Part shown: piece by piece, positions 7,631 through 15,218 of the stretch
Layout: each line of letters begins with the position of its first letter
How positions within the stretch are numbered: the first letter of the stretch is position 1
NCBI GenBank assembly: GCA_900547965.1
Contig: URJE01000027.1
Span: 1 to 18,530 of the forward strand
Direction: 5' to 3'
DNA length: 18,530 nucleotides
DNA from: an uncultured Eggerthella sp.
Lineage (GTDB): Bacteria; Actinomycetota; Coriobacteriia; Coriobacteriales; Eggerthellaceae
The notes under the pieces: generated by a model
Seen by the model: the letters and a program-made list of their open reading frames with translations, nothing else
What the model was told of the DNA's origin: nothing
The model's database searches: none
Translations under genes and position numbers: made by a program

Positions 7631-8611
7631 ATGGCGAATTCGGTTCAGCAAAATGGCGATGGTGCTAAAAAGGGCAAGCTGGCGGTACTGTTCGAGGATC
7701 TTTCGATTGCTCAGGTGATTGCTGGTGCCCTAGCGGCTGCAACGGTGTTTTTGCTGTCTTCCGTTATCGGTGTTGCCGGCTCTTTGATTGGTGCGGCGGT
7801 TGGTTCGATCGTATCGGCTGTTTCGTCTCAGGTATATAAGAAAATGCTATCTGCTTCTGCCGATAAGATTCGCGATGTTGCACCAGATGGGGTATCGGCA
7901 AATCAGGCAGATCCCGACGAAACGCGTTTGATGACCCCGGTTTCGTCGAGTGAAACCCGCGTTATCGATTCGGGGAAGGTTGCTGCAAGCGCAACGAAGG
8001 TTATGGGTGCTGATGACATCCGCTACCAAACTCATGCTTCGTCGGATAAGGCAGTAGATCCCGCACTGCAACGTGCACATGTGCGTCGCCGTCGGAAGGC
8101 TCGCGTTCAGCGGAGTGTGATTATCGTTTCTGTTGTTTCTGCTTTGATTGCCATTGTGATTTCGGCGGGGCTCATCCACGTATTTACCGATGGTCAGGGC
8201 ATTGGTGAAAAGACAGAGCCCATATTCACAGCAAGCGAGGCATCCCAGGCAAAACAAAGCTCTTCGGCCAACAGCGGAGCTGCGAAGGAAGCAGCTTCAA
8301 ACGAATCGACGTCCACCAAGTCGAATGAAGGCTCTTCCCAGTCGGGGGAATCCTCGAGCGCCGATTCGTCCAACTCGTCCAATTCATCTAATGGCAGCAG
8401 CTCCGGTTCGGGATCCTCTGGTTCTTCGAATGGCGGCTCGTCTTCTTCCGGTAGCGCTTCGGGGAATTCCGGCACTTCATCCGGTTCGGGTTCCGGCTCG
8501 TCTGGGAACGAAACCTCCGGGTCTTCTTCTACTGGCTCTTCATCCGGTTCGGGATCGTCTTCTGGTTCTTCCGGCAGCGGATCGGCTTCTGCCGATTCGA
8601 GCAACGGCTAA
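7631..8611 (+). CDS. Membrane protein with Thr-motif cytosolic loop and Ser/Gly-rich tail
   Basis: Not a family I recognise. The 326-residue product has a short polar N terminus, a Gly/Ala-rich hydrophobic stretch at about 27-66 that could be a helical hairpin, and a polar loop (about 70-150). A basic cluster RRRRKARVQR (152-161) and a transmembrane helix (about 162-184) follow, then a tail from about 200 made almost wholly of Ser, Gly, Asn and Thr. The positive-inside rule puts the loop in the cytosol and the tail outside. The loop carries three similar motifs, ETRLM (97-101), ETRVI (108-112) and ATKVM (121-125). No LPXTG sorting signal or catalytic motif is seen. The ATG at 7631 follows GAAAGGAAA; the in-frame ATG at 7316 is rejected because it precedes the trp terminator. 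Function unknown, possibly envelope-related. Confidence 0.85.
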   Translation: MANSVQQNGDGAKKGKLAVLFEDLSIAQVIAGALAAATVFLLSSVIGVAGSLIGAAVGSIVSAVSSQVYKKMLSASADKIRDVAPDGVSANQADPDETRLMTPVSSSETRVIDSGKVAASATKVMGADDIRYQTHASSDKAVDPALQRAHVRRRRKARVQRSVIIVSVVSALIAIVISAGLIHVFTDGQGIGEKTEPIFTASEASQAKQSSSANSGAAKEAASNESTSTKSNEGSSQSGESSSADSSNSSNSSNGSSSGSGSSGSSNGGSSSSGSASGNSGTSSGSGSGSSGNETSGSSSTGSSSGSGSSSGSSGSGSASADSSNG

Positions 8612-8638
8612 GCGCAAGTCCCCGACGGTTCTTTGTCG

Positions 8639-8673
8639 TGCCCCGTTCTTGGCTATGTCAAACGGGGCATTTT
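8639..8673 (+). terminator. Intrinsic terminator after the Ser/Gly-tailed membrane protein
   Basis: TGCCCCGTT (8639-8647) pairs perfectly with AACGGGGCA (8661-8669) around a 13-nt loop and is followed by TTTT. It sits 28 nt after the stop at 8611 and separates this gene from the small membrane protein downstream. Confidence 0.85.
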
Positions 8674-8753
8674 GCTGCTTTCAATTCCCTTACGGCGGCG
8701 GTTGTGACGTGCGGAAAAGGGTATGATGGTGATTCTAAGGAAAGGAATGCTCC

Positions 8754-9095
8754 ATGGCCCTTATTGCCCGACTTCTTCAGTCGTTACCGCTTGTCATAGT
8801 ACTGGTTCTTCTGGCTCTGATCATCTATTTTGTGGTGTCGTGGGCCCGTTCGCCTGAGCGCGCAAAGGAAGTGCTTATCAAGTTCTTCACCGTGCTCAAT
8901 TCGATCCTTTCGATCTTCTTCCTTTTGGCCACTGCATATGCGTTTTCCGAGGGCAATCAACCGGTATTGGAGCTCACGGTTTCATTCTTGGTGGTTGCCG
9001 TGCTGGCTCTTGTCATCACCCGCATTTGCCGCTGGCGCTTCGTGAAGAACCATCCCCATTACATGGATAAAAGCCAGAGGGTTACCTTCTTATAA
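8754..9095 (+). CDS. Small three-helix membrane protein, unknown function
   Basis: A 113-residue hydrophobic protein that I do not recognise. Three likely transmembrane helices lie at about 10-30, 43-64 and 70-90. A charged loop (ARSPERAKEV, 31-40) separates the first two, and a basic, probably cytosolic C terminus (from RICRWRFVKNH) ends the protein. The ATG at 8754 has AAGGAAAGG at a good distance. A TATGAT hexamer at 8722-8727 could be its -10 box, although no good -35 stands at the usual spacing. Terminators on both sides (8639-8673 and 9131-9163) indicate a monocistronic unit. Both its start signal and the coherent helix pattern support it as a real gene. Confidence 0.82.
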   Translation: MALIARLLQSLPLVIVLVLLALIIYFVVSWARSPERAKEVLIKFFTVLNSILSIFFLLATAYAFSEGNQPVLELTVSFLVVAVLALVITRICRWRFVKNHPHYMDKSQRVTFL

Positions 9096-9477
9096 AAAGA
9101 ACGTCCCCGCCCGAACTGGACCCCTAATGCGAACCCGAAATGATAGTTCATTCCGGGTTCTTTCGTATTGGGAGGCGCTTTTGCCTCAGGGAGCAATTTG
9201 AAGCAAGCGGGGGCACTCATCGAAGCTGCTGGTTTTCTTTTGCGCAAGGCAATGCGCTTGGCTTGAGCGGTGATGCCATTATTCGAATGGCGCTTGACGT
9301 TTTCAGCAATATGTTGGGTTTTTGAGCGTCTGAACAACAGGATGCTTTCATGCGGGTAACCGAACCGTCTGGCTTTGCGGAAGTATGTTGGGGGAGCGTC
9401 ATACTGATGATTGTAAAGTGGGTGACCAAATCCGAGCGAGCGGGGGCTTGCTCGGCTATCGCCAAGGGGGAATAACC
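9096..9477. other. Intergenic region with terminator and possible decayed coding sequence
   Basis: This 382-nt stretch contains the terminator at 9131-9163. The rest has only short or interrupted frames on both strands. One forward frame reads a protein-like GALIEAAGFLLRKAMRLA and stops. Another holds a 41-codon frame at 9350-9475 that ends 2 nt before the regulator's GTG and has a poor start signal. This could be remnant coding DNA, a leader peptide or noise; I cannot tell which. Confidence 0.4.
9131..9163 (+). terminator. Intrinsic terminator after the small membrane protein
   Basis: GAACCCG (9131-9137) pairs with CGGGTTC (9154-9160). After one mismatch, AATGA (9139-9143) pairs with TCATT (9148-9152) around a TAGT loop. 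A short T run, TTT, follows. It is placed 35 nt after the stop of the 113-residue gene. Confidence 0.75.
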
Positions 9478-10071
9478 GTGAGCCCCGTCGATAAGAAGCT
9501 TATGGGGCAGATGCTCCGATTTGCTAAAACCGTTGTAATCACCAGCGCAAATGCAAAGGAAGGTACATCGGTTGCCGATTGCGAAAAGCCTGGCAAGCGT
9601 GATGCCGAATTTTTACGTGCCATTATGGAACGAGGGCTTCGCACCCTGCCTCTTGAGCAGCGCGTCCTTTCGGAGGCCGCTTTCGATAAACGTGCATTTG
9701 ATCTGGGTAAAGTGTTTGTTATTCGCCAGTTGGGTATTTGGGAAATGATGAGCTACGAAACCCTGCGTCGTGACAGCGAATATGTGGCTTTCCCCGAATT
9801 GCTTGATGGCATGGAAAAAGAGGGTTTGGTAAAGCGCATCGTTGACACGGCTGATGGGAAAGACAACGATGTGGTGATGCTTACTGAAGCCGGCAAGCAG
9901 ATGTTCTCCGAACAGGAAGAGGCTCTTGAAAAGCGCGCTGAAGAACTGTTTGGCAACCTTACCGAGGGTGAGAAAATGCAACTCTATTTGCTGCTGCGCA
10001 AGGTTCAGGGTTCCCCTGCATACGAATCGGAATCTTCTGCTGATGTGCGCAAGCGTGCAGGAATCGCGTAA
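9478..10071 (+). CDS. MarR-like winged-helix transcriptional regulator
   Basis: The C-terminal half resembles the MarR family. A probable recognition-helix segment (about 103-117, ending in MEKEGLVKR) leads to a wing rich in Asp and Lys (123-131). Then comes LTEAGK (135-140) and a long amphipathic dimerisation helix region (about 141-176). Such proteins usually bind palindromic operators as dimers and respond to small molecules. The 197 residues exceed the usual 140-160. The N-terminal 60 residues are not obviously typical and the usual Arg pair of the wing is absent, so the match is partial. GTG 9478 was chosen because AAGGGGG lies 7 nt before it; the ATG at 9385 has no Shine-Dalgarno. No obvious target gene is co-directed, and it converges on pepF across a shared terminator. 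Confidence 0.72.
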   Translation: MSPVDKKLMGQMLRFAKTVVITSANAKEGTSVADCEKPGKRDAEFLRAIMERGLRTLPLEQRVLSEAAFDKRAFDLGKVFVIRQLGIWEMMSYETLRRDSEYVAFPELLDGMEKEGLVKRIVDTADGKDNDVVMLTEAGKQMFSEQEEALEKRAEELFGNLTEGEKMQLYLLLRKVQGSPAYESESSADVRKRAGIA

Positions 10072-10138
10072 CTGGCAAAACAGGGCAATGCCTTGTCATT
10101 TCAGAAAGCCTGGCCAATGAACTCGGGGCTGGGAAATC

Positions 10139-10174
10139 GAAAGGCCTTAGGGAGGGGTTTCCCTAAGGCCTTTT
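10139..10174. terminator. Bidirectional terminator between the MarR-like gene and pepF
   Basis: AAGGCCTTAGGGA (10141-10153) pairs perfectly with TCCCTAAGGCCTT (10160-10172) around a 6-nt loop. TTTT follows on the + strand, and a matching A/T flank serves the minus strand. It is the only hairpin between the two convergent genes and can end both transcripts. Confidence 0.88.
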
Positions 10175-10193
10175 GTGTGATTCGATACGTGTT

Positions 10194-12017
10194 TTAGTCG
10201 TTGTCGGTCTCTGCCTTCAGCTTACGGCAGGCTTCCGCCATTTCATCAACCATTTCATCGAAGAGCTTTAGCGCGTCTTCGACGGGTTTGGGGCTGAGCA
10301 TGTCAACGCCGGCGCCACGCAGAAGGTCGATTGGCGGCTTGGAACTGCCACCCTTCAGGAAGCCCAGGTAGTCTTCGCGGCCCTCTTCTCCCAAGTCCAA
10401 AATGCGCTGAGAGAGCGCAATGGCGGCTGCGAAGCCCGTTGCGTATTGATATACATAGAAGCGGTAGTAGAAGTGGGGGATGCGCGCCCATTCGAGGGCG
10501 ATGTTCTCGTCGAGCGCAATGCCGTCGCCGAAGTACTGCGCGTTCAGTTCCTTATAAATGCCGCAAAGCGCATCGGCGGTGATACCTGAGCCCTGCGCGG
10601 TGAGCTCGGCTACCTTAAGCTCGAACTCGGCGAACATCGTTTGGCGGTACAGCGTTGCGCGGAACTGCTCCAAGAAGTGGTTTAGGAAGTAGGCGCGCTC
10701 GCGTTCGCTCTTAGCGTGGTCAAGGAAGTAGCGCGTAAGCAGCGCTTCGTTGCAGGTAGATGCCACTTCTGCCACGAAGATGACGTAGTCGGAATAACAT
10801 ACAGGCTGATTGGCGCAAGAGAGATACGTGTGGATGGAGTGGCCCATTTCGTGGATCAGCGTGAACACATCATCGAGCTTGCCCTGGAAATTGAGCAGGA
10901 TTACTGGGTGCATGCCGTAGCCGCCGGCGGAGTAGGCGCCGCTGCGTTTGCCTGGAGTTTCGTACACGTCGATCCATCGTTCCGAAAGGCCGCGGCGCAC
11001 CAAGGAAAGGTAGTCTTCACCCATGGGGCGCAGCGCTTCCAGGATGATGTCGCAGGCTTCTTCGTAGGTGAAGGTGAGTTCCACATCATCGACGATAGGC
11101 ACGTACAGATCGGAGAAGCGCAGCTCGTCTACGTCTAGCAGCTCTTTGCGCAAGGCGACGTACTTGTACATGGCATCCATGTTGTTATGCACGGTGTCGA
11201 TGAGGTTCGTGTACACCTGGGTCGGCACCTCATTGCCTGAAAGCGCTGCTTCCAGGGCAGAGCTGTAACGACGCGCTTCCGCGAAGAACTTCAGCTGTTT
11301 GTTCTGGGCGCCTAGCGTTGCGGCAAAGGTGTTGCGGAATTGGCGGTAGCTGGAATACAGCGACTCGTAGGCGGATTCGCGCAGCGTTCGATCGGCCGAC
11401 ATCATAAGGGGGATGTAGCTGCCGTGAGTTACCGGATGTGCAACACCTTCGGCATCATGTGCGTCGGGGAATGTGAGATCGGCATCGTTGAGCAGGGAAA
11501 AGATACTGTCGGGTTGGTTGGACATGTCGCCCGCGGCGGCCAGGAGCTTTTCTTCGGCAGGAGAGAGCACGTGCTCGCGCCTGCCGAAGATGACATCCAG
11601 GCAGCGGCGATACAGCTCCAGCCCGGGTTCCTGCGAGTAAAACTGCTCCATTTCCTGCTCGCTTAAGCCAAGTAGCTCGGAGGTGAACCAGGAGGAAGCG
11701 CTGGAGATCGAAACCCAGAGTGTCATTACCTGGCTCGAGTAGTCCTGGTAGCGTGATTCGCGCGTGTCCTCGTCGCTTTTTCGTTCGGCGTAGTTAACCA
11801 GCTTGGTAAGAATCAGGCCCGCTTCGTCATCGAGCTTTAGATAGGCAAGCAGGTCGGCAGCCGAAGCGCTGATTTTTCCCTGGAACGATGCGAATTGGGG
11901 CGGCAGCTTCTTTGCTTCCTCGAGCGCAGCCAAGAAAGCCTCGTCGCTTTCGAAAATGCTGGAAAGATCCCAGCGATACTGCTCGTCGATCTCGTCGCGG
12001 GAAGAATACGTTGTCAT
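10194..12017 (-). CDS. pepF: Oligoendopeptidase F (M3B zinc metallopeptidase)
   Basis: Cytosolic zinc peptidase that cuts short peptides of roughly 7-17 residues, used for peptide turnover. The 607-residue length is normal. The HEMGH zinc motif is at 389-393, and the third ligand, Glu417 in FVAEVAST, follows at the spacing usual for family M3. The neighbouring text (NQPVCYSDYVIF) is also strongly PepF-like. The ATG at 12017 is preferred over one 30 nt upstream because AAGGAG (12029-12024) precedes it and homology starts with the following residues. It lies 119 nt downstream of elp3 on the same strand with no terminator in between, so it may be partly co-transcribed with it. Its 3' end uses the bidirectional terminator at 10139-10174. 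Confidence 0.96.
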   Translation of the reverse strand: MTTYSSRDEIDEQYRWDLSSIFESDEAFLAALEEAKKLPPQFASFQGKISASAADLLAYLKLDDEAGLILTKLVNYAERKSDEDTRESRYQDYSSQVMTLWVSISSASSWFTSELLGLSEQEMEQFYSQEPGLELYRRCLDVIFGRREHVLSPAEEKLLAAAGDMSNQPDSIFSLLNDADLTFPDAHDAEGVAHPVTHGSYIPLMMSADRTLRESAYESLYSSYRQFRNTFAATLGAQNKQLKFFAEARRYSSALEAALSGNEVPTQVYTNLIDTVHNNMDAMYKYVALRKELLDVDELRFSDLYVPIVDDVELTFTYEEACDIILEALRPMGEDYLSLVRRGLSERWIDVYETPGKRSGAYSAGGYGMHPVILLNFQGKLDDVFTLIHEMGHSIHTYLSCANQPVCYSDYVIFVAEVASTCNEALLTRYFLDHAKSERERAYFLNHFLEQFRATLYRQTMFAEFELKVAELTAQGSGITADALCGIYKELNAQYFGDGIALDENIALEWARIPHFYYRFYVYQYATGFAAAIALSQRILDLGEEGREDYLGFLKGGSSKPPIDLLRGAGVDMLSPKPVEDALKLFDEMVDEMAEACRKLKAETDND

Positions 12018-12136
12018 TGCGTGCTCCTTGCATATGCTCGGCAGCATTTCCGTACATTGAACTGTTGGTGCTCGGCGGTGGGGCCGTGGCGTTCGACGGG
12101 AACGACTGCCAAGTGTTTACCTTTTCGCAAGCAATA

Positions 12137-14092
12137 CTACGACATTGGCTGCAACTTGCGTTGCTGGTACAGCCCATTGTCATAGAAACCGAGTTTTCGG
12201 TAATACCCACGCGTGCCAACGGCACTGATAACGTTGATGCGTTGGTATCCTGCCTGGGAGGCGAGCTCGCAAGCGCGGTTTACCAGCTGGGTGCCTAAAC
12301 CGCGATGTTGGGCATTGTTGATGCCAGCGTGCTGCAGTTTTTCCACGCGGCCATATACGTGCACTTCACGGATCATTGCTTCGCCCGCTAGGAGGGGGAA
12401 GGAAAGGCCGCAAGCACAATCGGCCGCTTTGGATATTGCCTCTCGGTACTCTTCTTCTAGCTGGGCCATTGCATTGGCGTGGGGCAGCGAAAGGCGCAGG
12501 AAGCCGGCAATCTTTCCTTGCGGCATTACCCATTGAAGGAAGCGTTCGCTGGTGGCGGTGGTTTCGTACTCGATCACCTCAAGCGAAAGGTCTTCAGCAG
12601 AAACGTTGGCAAGGCTCACTTCGCGATGGCGAATTTCCGCCGTGGCAAGACCTTCGGAATCGATTCGCTGTTCAACCAGTTGGCGCAGGTTCACCTTTTT
12701 ATTGCCCGCCTTGATATCGGGTGCCGAAATGTCTCGGATCATGCGGGAAATGCGTGTAAAGGCAGGTGTTGCGCAGGTATCGGAGACCAACACGTCTACC
12801 AAACTGGGTTCAGGGTAGGGCTGCCAGGTGCGATCCTCATAGTGCTCGCAGAGCCCGGTTCCCTCCACGAGGACGCAGGGGTAGAGCTTCACTTCGTCGG
12901 GTTGGAAGGCGGCATCATTGCAAAGACGCAGGTAGTCGGCTTTATCTGATTCCGGTGTGGCGCCCAGTAAATTCACCATGGCATGAACGTGAGTTTTGAA
13001 GCCGAACAAACGCAGCAGCTCGAATGCGCGTTGGATTTGCTCCGTGGAGGTATGCCGGTCGTTGAGCGTACGCACCTTTTCGTCCAGGCTTTGAATGCCC
13101 ATTTGAACTTTAGTGCAGCCCATGCGACGCAGTGCGGCCAAGTGAGTGGGCGTTATGCGCTCGGGCCGTGTTTCTATTACCAGGCCTACTGCGCGGTGAT
13201 GCCCATCGACGTTGGCAAGATGCTCGGCTTCAAGTTCTTCCCATGTTGCCTTTTGCCATTGGGAAACCGAGGCCCATGCGTAATTTTCGCCATACAAACG
13301 GTCGAAGGCCTGGTTGTAGGTTGTTTCTCGGTTGTCGACACGATGCTGTTCTTCGGAAACGAAGCGCTTAAGGGATTCTGGATCGCAGGAGATTCCTGCC
13401 GATTCGTAGGCGCGTTTGCGTGCGGGAAGGTTCTCATTCGCCCGGGAGCCATCGTTCAGCGCTCGGAACAGCTCGCGGATGAACCAGATCTGATAGCTTT
13501 CCGGGTAATCGCTCCAGGTGCCGCCCAAAACGATGAGCTCGACTTTGTCGGTGACGTGCCCCATTTCGGTAAGGGCCTTGAGGCGCGCAGCTACCTGCAA
13601 GTAGGGATCGAAGAAGGTGCGCTCGGCGCGCTGACACGCAGGCTCGTCGGCCAGATAGCTTTTGGGCATGCGTAAATCGTTGGGGCAGTACAGGCAGTTG
13701 CTTGAGCACTTCCATGGCTTGGTGAGCACGGTGATGGTGGCAACGCCCGAAGCGGTGCGACGGGGTTTCATCTGCAAGGTGCGGACAAGGCGGCGCTGTT
13801 GTTCTTCGCTTAAGCCCCAATCGTTCCAACGCTGCGGCTGGTTTTTCTGCACGTCAAGGTAGAAAGCCATGAGTTGGCGCTTCGAGAGGGGGCGTGCTTT
13901 TGACGGTTTCGAAGGCTCAGGTGTGTGGTTTTGGACGCTGCCGTTTGTAATGCTTGGATCAGTGCAGCCGCCAGCGCGTTGTGCTTCAAGAATGCGCTTG
14001 TTGTGGCGGTTGATTACCTTTGTGAGTTCGCGCTCATCAAGGCGCTCCTTTGCCTTAAGCGCGTCGAGTATGTCAAAAAGAGCTTGTTCCAT
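12137..14092 (-). CDS. elp3: Elp3-family tRNA U34 radical SAM / GNAT acetyltransferase
   Basis: A homologue of the Elongator catalytic subunit, which builds carboxymethyl-type modifications on tRNA wobble uridines. Domain order: an N-terminal helical tRNA-binding-like region (LTKVINRHNKR), a radical SAM core with CSSNCLYC (Cys129, Cys133, Cys136), then FDPYLQ, DKVELIVLGGT (183-192) and IETRPE (306-311). The C-terminal GNAT domain follows, with REVHVYGRV, acetyl-CoA loop QHRGLGTQL and YYRKLGF. The 651 residues exceed the roughly 550 of eukaryotic Elp3, partly through a longer segment between residues about 215 and 300 and a linker near 40-70. No other Elongator subunit is nearby, as expected for bacterial forms. 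The ATG at 14092 has no Shine-Dalgarno but a TATAAT 7 nt upstream, suggesting a leaderless message. The family call is firm; the exact product in this organism is inferred. Confidence 0.93.
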   Translation of the reverse strand: MEQALFDILDALKAKERLDERELTKVINRHNKRILEAQRAGGCTDPSITNGSVQNHTPEPSKPSKARPLSKRQLMAFYLDVQKNQPQRWNDWGLSEEQQRRLVRTLQMKPRRTASGVATITVLTKPWKCSSNCLYCPNDLRMPKSYLADEPACQRAERTFFDPYLQVAARLKALTEMGHVTDKVELIVLGGTWSDYPESYQIWFIRELFRALNDGSRANENLPARKRAYESAGISCDPESLKRFVSEEQHRVDNRETTYNQAFDRLYGENYAWASVSQWQKATWEELEAEHLANVDGHHRAVGLVIETRPERITPTHLAALRRMGCTKVQMGIQSLDEKVRTLNDRHTSTEQIQRAFELLRLFGFKTHVHAMVNLLGATPESDKADYLRLCNDAAFQPDEVKLYPCVLVEGTGLCEHYEDRTWQPYPEPSLVDVLVSDTCATPAFTRISRMIRDISAPDIKAGNKKVNLRQLVEQRIDSEGLATAEIRHREVSLANVSAEDLSLEVIEYETTATSERFLQWVMPQGKIAGFLRLSLPHANAMAQLEEEYREAISKAADCACGLSFPLLAGEAMIREVHVYGRVEKLQHAGINNAQHRGLGTQLVNRACELASQAGYQRINVISAVGTRGYYRKLGFYDNGLYQQRKLQPMS

Positions 14093-14099
14093 GCGCCTG

Positions 14100-14126
14100 A
14101 TTATAGGCGAAGGCGAAATCTGTCAT
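14100..14126 (-). promoter_or_regulatory. Probable elp3 promoter giving a leaderless transcript
   Basis: On the minus strand a consensus TATAAT occupies 14105-14100. ATGACA (14126-14121) resembles a -35 but with a short 15-nt spacer. Initiation 6-8 nt after the -10 would fall at or next to the A of the elp3 ATG (14092). No ribosome-binding sequence lies between. Confidence 0.55.
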
Positions 14127-14168
14127 GTTGGCGATGTGGGTGCTTTGGGCGATATGCCTCCCGAAACC

Positions 14169-15218
14169 CTATGCGAATAGCATGAACAGGTGAGCAAGAA
14201 GGAAACCGATAATGCCGCAGGCAGGGAAGGTAAGCACCCATGCAAGAACCATGTTGCGGGCAATTCCCCAGTTAACGCGCTTGAATGATTTGCTGGCGCC
14301 AACGCCCATGATGGCCGAGGTGTTGCAGTGTCCGGTGGAAACGGGCATACCGGTAAGGCTGGCAAACAGTAGCGTGAAGGTGGTGGAGAAATTGGCGGCT
14401 ACGCCTTGATATTTTTCAAGCTTGACCATGTCCATGCCCACCGATTTGATGATGCGCTTGCCGCCGACGATGGTGCCCAATGAAATGGCGAGTGAGCAGA
14501 TGATCATGAGCCACATGGGGAATCCGCTGGAATCGGGGGTTGGGTTTCCGAAGGAAAGGGCAATGCCCAGCATGGCGATAGACATGAACTTCTGGCCGTC
14601 TTGAGCGCCATGCAAAAATGAAAGAGCTACGGCGCATACGTCTTGGATGCCGGTAAAAGCGTGGTTTGCTGCCTGGCGGTTTACGTGTTTGCAGGCTCTT
14701 TCGATGACCTTAACAAACAGCCAGCCAAGGAAAAAGCCGGCTACCAGCGAAAACACCATGCCGTAAATAACCTTGGCCCATTCTGCGGGAACTACACCCG
14801 CAAGTCCGTTCAGAGCAATGGCGCCGCCCGTTACGCCAGCGATAAGGCTGTGGGATTTCGAACAGGGAATGCCGAAGAACCAGCAGAAGATACCCCATAA
14901 AATGGCGCCGATCATTGCCGCCATCAGGGCGTAAAGCGCCGCATCGGTGTTGCCTGAGAAGTCGACCATCCCGAACATCGTTTTGGCTACGGCGGTTGAT
15001 ATGTAGGTCATACCCACAAGACCCACGAAATTGAATACCGCAGCCAGTCCGATGGCGACGCTGGGCTTTAAGCAGCGAGTGGAAACAACGGTGGCAATAG
15101 CGTTTGGCGCATCGGTAGCGCCCGATACGGCGGTAACGCCGATTACTAGAATCAAAATGACGAAGAGGCTTGGTTGAGCCATAGCCTGAGAGATGAAATC
15201 AAAGAAAGAAAGCGCCAT
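14169..15218 (-). CDS. pit: PiT-family inorganic phosphate permease
   Basis: Cation-coupled low-affinity phosphate transporter in the cytoplasmic membrane. The 349-residue protein is hydrophobic throughout, with about nine or ten helices, and shows the two inverted PHO4-type halves. The first half holds GATDAPNA (33-40), the counterpart of the GANDxANA signature, and IPCSKSHSLIAG; the second holds MPVSTGHCNTSAIMG near residues 298-312. The ATG at 15218 follows AAGGAA. No DUF47/PhoU-like partner is adjacent; upstream is a 572-nt divergent intergenic region shared with purL. Downstream, elp3 starts 76 nt after its stop but has its own promoter. Family assignment is firm; specificity (phosphate over sulfate) is by family. 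Confidence 0.93.
   Translation of the reverse strand: MALSFFDFISQAMAQPSLFVILILVIGVTAVSGATDAPNAIATVVSTRCLKPSVAIGLAAVFNFVGLVGMTYISTAVAKTMFGMVDFSGNTDAALYALMAAMIGAILWGIFCWFFGIPCSKSHSLIAGVTGGAIALNGLAGVVPAEWAKVIYGMVFSLVAGFFLGWLFVKVIERACKHVNRQAANHAFTGIQDVCAVALSFLHGAQDGQKFMSIAMLGIALSFGNPTPDSSGFPMWLMIICSLAISLGTIVGGKRIIKSVGMDMVKLEKYQGVAANFSTTFTLLFASLTGMPVSTGHCNTSAIMGVGASKSFKRVNWGIARNMVLAWVLTFPACGIIGFLLAHLFMLFA

Noticed and set aside
8194..8604. Acidic Pro/Glu-rich antisense frame opposite the Ser/Gly tail
   Set aside because: Its composition is simply the complement of Ser/Gly codons; no start signal.
9059..9465. Minus-strand frames upstream of the MarR-like gene
   Set aside because: They overlap the terminator at 9131-9163 or the coding start of the regulator, have no ribosome site and show no family features.
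12983..13675. 230-codon + strand frame within elp3
   Set aside because: It is the complement of a well supported radical SAM domain and carries no motifs of its own.
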